A stretch of 64,000 nucleotides of DNA. Source: Labrys monachus (GTDB lineage: Bacteria > Pseudomonadota > Alphaproteobacteria > Rhizobiales > Labraceae). Both the position numbers and the translations under genes were made by a program. Below the pieces are notes generated by a model. The model searched no databases, had not been told where the DNA came from, and was given only the letters and a program-made list of their open reading frames with translations. Shown here in pieces: positions 51,242 through 59,722 of this stretch. The DNA lies in NCBI RefSeq assembly GCF_030814655.1, contig NZ_JAUSVK010000001.1, forward strand, positions 1,941,501 through 2,005,500. Direction: 5' to 3'. Each line of letters begins with the position of its first letter. Position 1 is the stretch's first letter.

Positions 51242-52144
51242 CTATTGCAGGGCGCCGCCGGCGCGCAGGACGCGCGCGGAGGCGGCGAAGATGACGAGGA
51301 CGACGGCGAGCATGATGAAGGACAGGGCCGCCCCGAGCGGCCAGTTGAAGGCCGCGGTGAACTGGTCCTCGATCACCGTGCCCATGGTCACGCCGATGCG
51401 TCCGCCGAGGATGCGCGGCTCCATGAAGCTGCCGATCACCGGCACGAAGATCAGGATCGAGCCGGAGATCAGGCCCGGCAGCGACAAAGGCAGCAGGATC
51501 TTCCAGAACACCACCGGCGTGCGGGCGCCCAGGCTGCGCGCCGCCTCGACATAGCCGTCCTCGATGGCGGAGGCGGAGAGATAGCAGGTGAGGATCATGT
51601 AGGGCAGGTAGGCGTGCACCAGCCCGATGATGATCGCGGGGAAACTGTAGAGCAGCGAGAAGGCCGGCGCGCCGGGGATGACGAGATGGAGGGCGTAGTC
51701 GAGCAGGCCGCCTTCGCGCAGCACCATGGTCCAGGAGAACACCCGCACCAGGCCGTTGGTCCAGAACGGCAGGATGATCAGCAGGAAGAGCACATGCTTT
51801 GAGCGCCCGCTGGTCGCCCGGGCCAGAGCGAGCGCGGCCGGCAGGCCGATGACGGCGCACAGGCCCGTGGTCCACAGCCCGATCCGGATCGAGGTCCAGG
51901 CGACGTCGAAGAGATAGGGCCGGTTGATGAAGGCGAGATAGTTGTTGACCGTGTAGAACAGCGGCCGGCCGGGGAGGGGCGAGGTCTTCAGGAAGCTGAA
52001 GAACAGCATGGCGCAGAGCGGCAGGAACACCGCCAGCAGGAGCCAGCCATAGGCCGGCGCCAGCAGGGCCGCCGTCGCCCAGCCCTGGCGCCGGCGGCGG
52101 GCGGGTCTCGGGATGTTCACCTCGACTTCATGGGCCATCGGCAT
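51242..52144 (-). CDS. Spermidine/putrescine-type ABC transporter permease (PotB-like)
   Basis: Permease of 300 aa: charged N terminus, first membrane segment LLAPAYGWLLLAVFLPLCAM, EAA loop VEAARSLGARTPVVFWKILL. The start may be the second ATG (MAHEVEVNIP), six bases in. A REP-like pair separates it from the binding-protein gene. Confidence 0.93.
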   Translation of the reverse strand: MPMAHEVEVNIPRPARRRRQGWATAALLAPAYGWLLLAVFLPLCAMLFFSFLKTSPLPGRPLFYTVNNYLAFINRPYLFDVAWTSIRIGLWTTGLCAVIGLPAALALARATSGRSKHVLFLLIILPFWTNGLVRVFSWTMVLREGGLLDYALHLVIPGAPAFSLLYSFPAIIIGLVHAYLPYMILTCYLSASAIEDGYVEAARSLGARTPVVFWKILLPLSLPGLISGSILIFVPVIGSFMEPRILGGRIGVTMGTVIEDQFTAAFNWPLGAALSFIMLAVVLVIFAASARVLRAGGALQ

Positions 52145-52187
52145 GGTCGCCCGGGCTGGAGGAACGTGTTGGGATGTGGCGCGATCT

Positions 52188-52331
52188 CCTTCTCCCGAAT
52201 GGGAGAAGGTGGCGCGCAGCGCCGGATGAGGGTCTGGCGTTCGACGATTTGAGCGAGGACTCGCAGAGTCCCGCTTGTCCAGGTTTCGTCCCTCATCCGC
52301 CTGCCGGCACCTTCTCCCGAACGGGAGAAGG
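52188..52331. repeat. Inverted pair of REP-like hairpin repeats
   Basis: CCTTCTCCC-GAAT-GGGAGAAGG with GGATGAGGG at 52188-52233, and the mirror CCCTCATCC to GGGAGAAGG at 52290-52331, between the binding-protein and permease genes. It has the same position within a transporter operon as the pair at 2084-2226. Confidence 0.85.
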
Positions 52332-52347
52332 ATCCAATCCGGCTATC

Positions 52348-53415
52348 CTATTTCGCGTAGAACGCCTTCACTTCCTCCCAGGCGTCGTTGAAGGCCTGGC
52401 GCCGGTCGTCCGGCAGGGCCGACATGAATTGCAGCTTGCTCAGATAGTCTTCCTTGTGGATCTGGCGGTTGAGGTCGTCGGCCGGCAGCTTCGCCATGGC
52501 CGCCTGGTTGGCCGAGGCCGGCGCGCCCGACTCGTTCGCCCAGGTCAGATAGAAGGTCGGGTCGATCATGTAGTCGATGAACTTCAGCGCATCGTCCTTC
52601 TTCGTGCTGGAGGTGGGGACGGCGAGGCTGTCGAGCCAGCCGATCGCGCCCTCCTTCGGGATGATGAATTCGGCCGGCAGCTTGCTGACATGGATCGAGC
52701 GCACCACCGCGCCCGACCAGTAGACCGAGATGTCGAAGGCGTTGGCCGCGAAGGCCTTGTTCCATTCGTCCTCGCTCGACCATGTCAGCTTGACGTTGGG
52801 CTTCATCGCCTTGAGCTTGTCGACGATCGCCTTGAGGTCCTTGGGATCGTTGATGTCCTGGCCCGTCAGCAGGGCCCCGATGCCGATTTCGGTGACCGCG
52901 TCGTCGAACAAAGCGAGGCGGCCGGCATATTTCGGATCGGTGAAGATCGACCAGCTGTCGGCGGCGATGCCCTTGCGCACGGTGAGCGAATTCATGCCCC
53001 ACAGCCAGGACAGGCCGTAGGCCTTGCCGTCGACCGTCAGGTTGGCGTGGTTCTTCAAGGCGGGCGCAAGGCCGGCCGAATTCGGCACCTTGGCGAAATC
53101 GATCGGATCGATCAGGCCTTCGCTCTCAGCCTGCTGGATGCGCGCCGAGTTGATCAGCACCACGTCATAGGCGCCGGGATTGGTGCGCAGCTTGGTCAGC
53201 ATCTCCGGTTCGGAGTTGAAATAATCGTGCTTGACGGTGATGCCGGTCTTGTCGGCGAAGGCCTTGAGGGCGAAGGCTTCGTCGGTGCCGTAGCCCTTCC
53301 AGTTGAGGACGATGATTTCCTTGGCGTCGGCAAAGCCGGGCCGCGCCCAGGCCCCGGCGATGGCGGCGCCGCCGAGGGCGGCCGTGAAGCGGCGGCGTGT
53401 GATCTGATAGGTCAT
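52348..53415 (-). CDS. Spermidine/putrescine-type ABC transporter substrate-binding protein (PotD-like)
   Basis: Periplasmic protein of 355 aa. The N terminus TYQITRRRFTAALGGAAIAG has a twin-arginine motif and hydrophobic stretch, ending near RPGFADA. EIIVLNWKGYGTDEAFALKAF and LRTNPGAYDVVLINS match SBP_bac_8/PotD. In this operon the ligand may be a nucleoside or sugar derivative, not a polyamine, given the kinase and glycohydrolase neighbours. Confidence 0.92.
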   Translation of the reverse strand: MTYQITRRRFTAALGGAAIAGAWARPGFADAKEIIVLNWKGYGTDEAFALKAFADKTGITVKHDYFNSEPEMLTKLRTNPGAYDVVLINSARIQQAESEGLIDPIDFAKVPNSAGLAPALKNHANLTVDGKAYGLSWLWGMNSLTVRKGIAADSWSIFTDPKYAGRLALFDDAVTEIGIGALLTGQDINDPKDLKAIVDKLKAMKPNVKLTWSSEDEWNKAFAANAFDISVYWSGAVVRSIHVSKLPAEFIIPKEGAIGWLDSLAVPTSSTKKDDALKFIDYMIDPTFYLTWANESGAPASANQAAMAKLPADDLNRQIHKEDYLSKLQFMSALPDDRRQAFNDAWEEVKAFYAK

Positions 53416-53541
53416 GGTTTCGTTCCCTGGCTCGATGATGACGGACGAATTCACGCGGGTTCGGTCTTGTCGTTCTGCCGTGTCCTGGGCGTTCGCCTCT
53501 CCTGCGAGAGATTCGCCCTATCTTCTTGTATTCCCGGCCTT

Positions 53542-54486
53542 TCAGGCCGCGATAAAAGCCTCCAGCTCCGCGGTGCCCGGCGCCGTCGCCGGCCCGCGCC
53601 GCGTCACCGCGAGAGCGGCGGCGGCGTTGGCGCGCCGGGCGGCCTGCGGCGGGTCGAGACCCGCGGCGAGGGAGGCGACGAACACGCCGGTGTGGGCGTC
53701 GCCCGCGCCGGTCGAATCCACCATGCGCACGGCGGGCGCCGGCACCGAAAGCCCTGCCGGCGGCATGTCCCCGCCGACGAGGAGGCAGCCGGCCGCCCCA
53801 TCGCGGACGATGAGGAGGGCGGCGGCCGGGAGGCGGCGGGCGATCCGGCCGGCCGCTTCCCGAAGGTCGTCCGAGCCGGCGAGCAGGCCGGCCTCGCGGC
53901 GATTGAGCGTGAGCACGTCGACGCGCGCCAGCACCGCATCGGAGACGGAAGGCGGGATGTCGGCGACCAGGGGCCCGGGATCGAGGACGAGCGTCGCGGT
54001 CGCCGGCAGCGTCGCGATCCATGCGGCGATGGCGGGGCCGAGCTCGGGGTAGCAGAGGTCGTAGCCGGAGACGAACACCGCGTCGGCCGGCCCGGGCGGC
54101 AGGCTGCGCAGGCCGGCGGCGCCGGGACGGGCCTCGACGCCGGGGCTGGTGATGAAGGTGCGTTCGCCGTCCGGCTCGACCAGCACGACGCAGAAGCCGC
54201 TGTCGCCCTCGCGGCTCGGCGGCATGAGCGCGGCGATGCCTTCCGCCACGAGATCCGCCCGGATGCGCTCGCCATGGGGGCCGGTGCCGTGCTGCCCGCC
54301 GAAGGCGGCTTTGAGGCCGTTGCGGGCCGCCGCCGCCAGGATGTTGAAGCCGCCGCCGGCGCTGACCGTGGCCGGCGAGCCGAGGACGTCGCCGCCGCGC
54401 GGCGGCAAGGCGGGCACGTCGATGCGGATGTCGGCGATGATGCTGCCGACCGACAACAGGCGCGTCGGGTTGGGCCTGTGCCTCAT
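53542..54486 (-). CDS. PfkB family carbohydrate kinase (YegV-like)
   Basis: Sugar or nucleoside kinase of 314 aa. N-terminal VGSIIADIRIDVPALPPRGG, GGGFNILAAAARNG, and the PfkB signature 2 VDSTGAGDAHTGVFVASLAAG with the catalytic Asp. Its ATG overlaps the stop of the ADP-ribosylglycohydrolase gene (ATGA). With that gene and GntR it mirrors E. coli yegV-yegU-yegW. Confidence 0.93.
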   Translation of the reverse strand: MRHRPNPTRLLSVGSIIADIRIDVPALPPRGGDVLGSPATVSAGGGFNILAAAARNGLKAAFGGQHGTGPHGERIRADLVAEGIAALMPPSREGDSGFCVVLVEPDGERTFITSPGVEARPGAAGLRSLPPGPADAVFVSGYDLCYPELGPAIAAWIATLPATATLVLDPGPLVADIPPSVSDAVLARVDVLTLNRREAGLLAGSDDLREAAGRIARRLPAAALLIVRDGAAGCLLVGGDMPPAGLSVPAPAVRMVDSTGAGDAHTGVFVASLAAGLDPPQAARRANAAAALAVTRRGPATAPGTAELEAFIAA

Positions 54487-55508
54487 GCCGGCCGCGCCCC
54501 CAGGCGTGCCGCCACGAGATCGGCCGCGAGCGCATGCACGCCGGCGAGGTCGATGCCCTTCAGGCCCGCGACGGCGTCGGCGGGCAGGCGGGCGAAGCCG
54601 GTGCAGGCCCCCGCCACGCCGGCGGCGATCGCCCCGATCGTGTCGGTATCGCCGCCGAGATTGGCGGCGATGATGGCGGCCTGCAGAGGATCGCCCTCCG
54701 CGATTTCGAGGACGGCGAAGGCTGCCGGCACCGATTCCTGCGCCGCGACGCCGGTGCCGACGAGGTCGACCACCTGCCCGATCGCCTCGGCTCTCGCCCG
54801 GCCGCGGACGAGGCCTTGCGCCCAGTCGATGCGGGCGGCGATGCTGCCGCCGGTGACCCAGTGCCCCCTCGACGCGCCCAGCCTCGCGGCGGCGACGGCG
54901 AGGACGGAGGCGGCACGCCAATCGCCGCCCGAGACGCCGCAGCTCACCGCCGCCGCCACCGCGGCGGCCGAGGCGATGGCGATGGCGGTGTTGTGCGTCG
55001 CCCGGCAGGTCTCGGCGACCTTGTCGACCAGCGCGTCGAGCGGTTCGGGCGGCATCAGGATGCCGACCGGGGCGATGCGCATCGCCGCGCCGTTGGTGTC
55101 GCCGTGGCGGCCCGCCTCCTCGACCGGCACGCCGGCATTGATGGCGTCGATCGCCCGCTTGGTCGAAGGGCCGAGCAGGTCGTAGCTGCCGCGCGCCTTC
55201 ATGTCCTGCTCCCAGCCGAGCAGCGCGTTCACCCAGCTCTTATGGTCGAAGCGGGGCCCGGATCGCAGGAGCGCCCGACCGAGCAGCAGCGCCTGCTCGG
55301 TGTCGTCGGTGACGGCGCCGGCCGGCAGGCCCTTCGAGACGGGGTGGTCGGCGGCCGGCGCGACGAGATGGTCGACGAAGCCGTAGGCGGCCCGGATCTC
55401 GCCCGGCGACAGCAATTGCGTCGGCATGCCGAAGGCATCGCCCAGGGCGCCGCCGACCAGCGCGCCCGTGGCGCGGTCGACGAGATCTTCGGGTCGCATG
55501 CTCGGCAT
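54483..55508 (-). CDS. ADP-ribosylglycohydrolase family protein (YegU-like)
   Basis: Hydrolase of 341 aa. Metal-binding acidic motifs: GAVTDDTEQALLLGRALL near residue 65, GRHGDTNGAAMRIAPVG near residue 140 and AANLGGDTDTIGAIAAG near residue 285. Family members cleave N- or O-glycosidic bonds of ADP-ribose adducts or related ribosides. Coupled to a PfkB kinase gene and 3 bases from a GntR gene. A ribosyl-type substrate delivered by the adjacent ABC importer is inferred. Confidence 0.93.
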   Translation of the reverse strand: MPSMRPEDLVDRATGALVGGALGDAFGMPTQLLSPGEIRAAYGFVDHLVAPAADHPVSKGLPAGAVTDDTEQALLLGRALLRSGPRFDHKSWVNALLGWEQDMKARGSYDLLGPSTKRAIDAINAGVPVEEAGRHGDTNGAAMRIAPVGILMPPEPLDALVDKVAETCRATHNTAIAIASAAAVAAAVSCGVSGGDWRAASVLAVAAARLGASRGHWVTGGSIAARIDWAQGLVRGRARAEAIGQVVDLVGTGVAAQESVPAAFAVLEIAEGDPLQAAIIAANLGGDTDTIGAIAAGVAGACTGFARLPADAVAGLKGIDLAGVHALAADLVAARLGARPA

Positions 55509-55511
55509 GGT

Positions 55512-56237
55512 TCAGAATTCCAGATGGAGCGCGAAATGCGCGGGGTTGAGCAGGCTGGTGACATATTCGATCGGCTGGCCGCCGGCGTCCCGCGCCAGGC
55601 GGCGCGAACGCAGGAACGGCGCGCCTTCCGCGCATCCAAGGACGGCGGCGTCCCGGGCGTCGAGCATTTCGATGTCGACCCATTCCTCGCCATGATCGGG
55701 CACGACGCCGACGCTGCGCAGCGTCTCGTAGAGCGAGCCTTCGCGCAGGCCCCTCAGCGGGATCTCCTCCAGCTTGGGCGTGAGGGGCAGGCGGCTGCGT
55801 TCGATGGAAATGCCGTGTCCGTCGGCCGCGTTGCTGCGCAGGCGGTCGAGCGCGATGAAGAAGGGACTCTCCAAGGCGAGCCTTGCCGCCAGATCGGGAT
55901 CCTCGATGATCTCGAGCCTGAGGATGCGGGTCTCGGCATTGGCGCCGACATCGGCGAGCGCCCGCGACCAGCCGACGGCGTCGTCGACGATCTTGCCGTC
56001 GAAGGTGACGAAGGATCCGATGCCGACCCTGGTGGCGATCAGGCCGCGGTTCGAGAGTTCTTCGAGGCCCTTGCGGACAGTATTGCGGCTGGCGGAAAAG
56101 CGCTGGACGAGTTCGCTCTCGCTTTGGAGGCGGTCGCCGAAGCCCAGCTTGCCCGAACGGATCTCCTGTTCGAGCGCCGTCGCGATCTGTGCGGGCTTGC
56201 TTGCTCCGGGGGCTGTCCTGGCGACGGATCGCGCCAT
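55512..56237 (-). CDS. GntR family regulator with UTRA domain (YegW-like)
   Basis: Regulator of 241 aa, HutC subfamily. The winged HTH reads SESELVQRFSASRNTVRKGL then LSNRGLIATRVGIGSFV; the UTRA ligand domain follows from about residue 90 to DAGGQPIEYVTSLLNPAHF. It is first in the leftward operon and probably represses it. Between it and the next gene, TATACTATACTTGTTTACAC (56249 onward) is AT-rich and may hold its promoter and operator. Confidence 0.93.
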   Translation of the reverse strand: MARSVARTAPGASKPAQIATALEQEIRSGKLGFGDRLQSESELVQRFSASRNTVRKGLEELSNRGLIATRVGIGSFVTFDGKIVDDAVGWSRALADVGANAETRILRLEIIEDPDLAARLALESPFFIALDRLRSNAADGHGISIERSRLPLTPKLEEIPLRGLREGSLYETLRSVGVVPDHGEEWVDIEMLDARDAAVLGCAEGAPFLRSRRLARDAGGQPIEYVTSLLNPAHFALHLEF

Positions 56238-56323
56238 ATATGCACCTGTATACTATACTTGTTTACACCTGTTCAATCAGGGGTAGAGCGGCGCGCGGAG
56301 GATGTCAATGGCCGGATGCGGGC

Positions 56324-57355
56324 TCAGGCCGGAACCGGGGCGTCCTCGCGCAGCAGCTTCTCATGCTTCAGTTCGGCCCAGAGGTCGGCGGGGGCGGGAT
56401 GGGCGAAGGCGGCGAGGTTCTGGGCGACCTGCCGCCGGCTGATCGCGCCGGGAATGACCGAGGCGACGAGGGGATGGCCGAGCGGGAACTGCAGCGCGGC
56501 CGCCGCCAGCGGCACCCCGTGGCGCCGGCACACCGCCTCCATCCTGGCGACCTTGTCGAGGATCTCCGGCCCGGCCGGCGCGTAATTGTGCATGGCGCCG
56601 GGCACCGCTCCGGTGGCGAGGATGCCCGAATTATAGGTGCCGCCGATGACGATGCCGACGCCGCGCTCGGCGCAGCGCGGAAACTCGGCGTCCAGCACGT
56701 CCTGCTCGAGCAGGGTGTAGCGCATGGCGATCAGGAAGAAGTCGATGTCGAACAGGTCGAGATAGCGCGGAATCGTCCCCATCGTGTTGAAGCCGGCGCC
56801 GATGCCCTTGATCACGCCCTGGTCGCGCAACTCCTCCAGGGCCCGCCAGCCGCTGGTATAGAGCTGGTTCATATAGGCGCCGACCTTGGCCTCGAGCTTG
56901 AAATGCCAGGGATCGAGGTCATGGATGAGAAGCACATCGATGCGGTTGATGCCGAGGCGCTGCAGGCTGTCCTCGAAGGAGCGCATGATGCCATCATAGC
57001 TGTAGTCGAACACCGCATCGAATTCGAGACCGCCGAGCCAGTCGCCGCGTTCGAACGGGCCCGGCTTCAGCGGCCGGCGGAGCGTGCGGCCGACCTTGCT
57101 GGAGATCACGAATTCCCCGCGCGGGCGGCGGTAGAGCGCGCGGCCGACACGATGTTCGGCCTGTCCCTTGCCGTACCAGGGCGAGGTATCGAAATAACGG
57201 ATGCCGCCGTCCCATGCGGCCTGGAGCAGCGCCTCCGCCTCGTCGTCCTCGACCACGTCGAAGAGATCGCCGAGCGGGGCGGTGCCCAGCCCGAGCTCCG
57301 AGACCGAGACAGGGGCTCGGCCGAGGCGGCGGGTCTTCAAGGCGGAAACCGTCAT
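56324..57355 (-). CDS. Aldo/keto reductase (D-threo-aldose/pyridoxal dehydrogenase-like)
   Basis: Oxidoreductase of 343 aa starting at MTVSALKTRRLG with GGAGAG upstream. Tetrad: Asp and Tyr in RYFDTSPWYGKGQAEHRVG, Lys in FVISSKVGRTLR, His in VLLIHDLDPWH. The GKGQAEHRVGRALYRRPR region is characteristic of the L-fucose/D-threo-aldose dehydrogenase and pyridoxal 4-dehydrogenase group. Likely sugar or aldehyde oxidation with NAD(P). It is not clearly in an operon. Confidence 0.93.
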   Translation of the reverse strand: MTVSALKTRRLGRAPVSVSELGLGTAPLGDLFDVVEDDEAEALLQAAWDGGIRYFDTSPWYGKGQAEHRVGRALYRRPRGEFVISSKVGRTLRRPLKPGPFERGDWLGGLEFDAVFDYSYDGIMRSFEDSLQRLGINRIDVLLIHDLDPWHFKLEAKVGAYMNQLYTSGWRALEELRDQGVIKGIGAGFNTMGTIPRYLDLFDIDFFLIAMRYTLLEQDVLDAEFPRCAERGVGIVIGGTYNSGILATGAVPGAMHNYAPAGPEILDKVARMEAVCRRHGVPLAAAALQFPLGHPLVASVIPGAISRRQVAQNLAAFAHPAPADLWAELKHEKLLREDAPVPA

Positions 57356-57793
57356 GGGGTGTCTCTCCAGGGATGAGGTGTTGCGGCGTGTCCGGATCGT
57401 TCTTCCCGGGAGCGCGGACGTCCCGCCCGCCTCTTCCCATCCGCAGGAACGACGGCTGATCGCAGGAAGCATCCCGTGCGTCTGCCGGCGATCGCGGTGC
57501 TTCCGGCTGCGGGCGAGACGCCCATAAGCGCTAACTTTGCCGACCATAGCGCGATTTTCCTTCTCCCATGCGGGAGAAGGTGGCGCGAAGCGCCGGATGA
57601 GGGTTTAGACTTCCGCAATACCAGCGCGACTATTGAGCTATCTGCGTTGAAGTTTAGACCCTCATCCCCCTGCCGGGACCCCAAGCATTTCCAAAGGAAA
57701 TGCGGTGTCCCGAGCCGGGAGAAGGCGGATCTTGCCTTTATGTTAGCGCATATGGGCACGACGCCCGCGCTCCCAGGCAGCCTTCCGCACGCC
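57356..57793. repeat. Repeat-filled intergenic region
   Basis: The gap holds the GCGGAC-GTCCC hairpin word at 57407-57430, a REP-like module at 57559-57605 (CCTTCTCCC/GGGAGAAGG then GGATGAGGG), and its mirror at 57659-57724, which is interrupted by the palindrome GCATTTCC-AAA-GGAAATGC (57685-57703). No ORF is convincing. Confidence 0.8.
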
Positions 57794-59590
57794 TCAGCTC
57801 AGATGGTGCACCTCGGGCATGCCGAAGACCGGGGTCGGCAGGCCTTCCATCCGCGCCTTCAGCTGCAAGGCCAGATATTGGGAATAATGCCGCGACTGGT
57901 GCAGGTTGCCGCCATGGAACCACAGGGCTTCCTGCCGCGTCGGCTTCCACATGTTGCGCGGCTCGCCCTCCCAGGGGCCGGGATCCTTGGTGGTGCCGGA
58001 GCCGAGTCCCCAGACCTTGCCGACCTTGTCCGCCACCTCCTGCGAGATCAGCTTGCCGGCCCAGCCGTTCATCGAGCCGTAGCCGGTGGCGTAGACGATC
58101 AGATCGGCCGGCAGCTCGGTGCCGTCGGCGAGCAGGACGCCGCTTTGCGTGATCTCCCGGATCCCGACGCCGCTCTTCAGCTTGATGTCGCCGTTGGCGA
58201 TCAGTTCGGAGGCACCGACATCGATGTAGTAGCCCGAGCCGCGGCGCATATATTTGAGGAACAGCCCCGACTCGTCGTCGCCGAAATCGAGCAGGAATCC
58301 CACTTTTTCCAGCCGGCGCAGCAGGTCGGCGTCATCGGCCCGGATGGCGGCGGTGACCGGCCTCAGCAGTTCGGGCAACAGGCCATAGGGCACCGACGCG
58401 TTGAGCAGGTCCGCCTTGTCGGTGGTGATGCCGCGCTCAAGCGCCGCTTCCGAATAGAGCTTGCTGGTGCCGTGCCGGAACAGCGCGTCCGACGAGGCGA
58501 CATGGGTGGAGCTGCGCTGCACCATGGTGACGTCGGCGCCATTCTCCCAGAGGTCGGCGCAGATGTCGTGGGCCGAATTGTTCGAGCCGATGACGACGCA
58601 TTTGCGGCCGCGATAGGCCTCGCTGCTCCGGTAGCGGCTCGAATGATACTGTTCGCCGCCGAAGCGCTGCATGCCCGGAAAATCCGGCTGGTTGGGCAGG
58701 CCCGACATGCCCGTGGCCAGCACCAGCTGTCTGGGGTGCAGCGTCACCGGCGTGCCGTCGCGCACGACCTCCACCGTCCATGTGCCGCTGCCGGCGTCGA
58801 AGGAGGCCTGCCGGCACGCCGTCGAGGTCCAGACGTCGAGCTCCATGATCCGGGCATAGCTCTCCAGCCAGTCCGCCATCTTGTCCTTGGGCGTGTAGAC
58901 GGGCCAGTCGCCCGGGAAGGGCAGATAGGGCATGTGGTCGTACCAGACCGGATCGTGCAGGCAGAGCGACTTGTAGCGCCGGCGCCAGGAATCGCCCGGG
59001 CGCTCCAGCGCCTCGACCAGGATGGTGGGCACGCCGAGCCGCTTGAGGCGGGCGCCGAGCGCCAGGCCGCCCTGGCCGGCGCCGACGATCAGGCAATAGG
59101 GCTGGCGCTCGCGGCCGAGTGCGGCCTCTTCCTCCTGCCGGCGTTCGAGCCAGGTCTTGCGGTTGCGATGGATGCCATGCTCGGCGCCGAAGACGCGGTT
59201 GCGCCCCTTCTTCTCCTCGAATCCCTTGAGCTCCTCCATCGAGGTGAGCAGCGTCCATGCCTTGCCGCCCCGCAGGCGCAGATGGGCCTTGCAGCGGGCC
59301 GCCTGCGTCTCGAAATCGAACCAGCCTTCGACGACGCCGTCGGCCGTCGCCGTCTCGCCCGAGGGCGCGAAGCCGCTCGGCCGGGCCTGCTCCAGGGTGG
59401 CGTCGAGCATCGCCGCCACGGCGGGCTTGCCCTCCGCGGTATGGAGATTCCAGCTGAAGGCGAGAAGGTCGCGCCAGTAGCAGTCGTCGTTGAAGAGAGA
59501 CAGCACCGCCTGCCTGTCGTTCGCCGCCAATGCGGCGCCGAACTGGTCGAGCCATGTGGAGAGGTGATGCGTCGCCTGTGAGCCATCCAT
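57794..59590 (-). CDS. Flavin monooxygenase with N-terminal SnoaL-like domain
   Basis: Protein of 598 aa. Residues about 1-130 (STWLDQFGAALAANDRQAVL, FNDDCYWRDLLAFSWNLH) are a SnoaL/NTF2-like domain. Then come FAD motif CLIVGAGQGGLALGARLKRLG, FMO motif RFGGEQYHSSRYR, NADPH motif CVVIGSNNSAHDICADL and the ATGYGS motif. This is a class B monooxygenase: Baeyer-Villiger or N-hydroxylating reaction on a small molecule. GGAAGAG precedes the ATG. The fusion is found in many bacteria and fungi. Confidence 0.92.
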   Translation of the reverse strand: MDGSQATHHLSTWLDQFGAALAANDRQAVLSLFNDDCYWRDLLAFSWNLHTAEGKPAVAAMLDATLEQARPSGFAPSGETATADGVVEGWFDFETQAARCKAHLRLRGGKAWTLLTSMEELKGFEEKKGRNRVFGAEHGIHRNRKTWLERRQEEEAALGRERQPYCLIVGAGQGGLALGARLKRLGVPTILVEALERPGDSWRRRYKSLCLHDPVWYDHMPYLPFPGDWPVYTPKDKMADWLESYARIMELDVWTSTACRQASFDAGSGTWTVEVVRDGTPVTLHPRQLVLATGMSGLPNQPDFPGMQRFGGEQYHSSRYRSSEAYRGRKCVVIGSNNSAHDICADLWENGADVTMVQRSSTHVASSDALFRHGTSKLYSEAALERGITTDKADLLNASVPYGLLPELLRPVTAAIRADDADLLRRLEKVGFLLDFGDDESGLFLKYMRRGSGYYIDVGASELIANGDIKLKSGVGIREITQSGVLLADGTELPADLIVYATGYGSMNGWAGKLISQEVADKVGKVWGLGSGTTKDPGPWEGEPRNMWKPTRQEALWFHGGNLHQSRHYSQYLALQLKARMEGLPTPVFGMPEVHHLS

Positions 59591-59722
59591 GAGTCGTCTC
59601 TTCCCGGAACATGAAACGGGTGCCCTTCTGCGGGAGCACGCCTTGTGACCCGGAGCCTGCGACAGTCGGCAGGCAAGATCAAGCGTCCGAACGACAAATG
59701 CCGGGCTTCGAACCCGGGTTAG

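Noticed and set aside
52174-55185. 1003-codon plus-strand frame
   Set aside because: Antisense to four motif-bearing minus-strand genes; no ribosome site and no domain.
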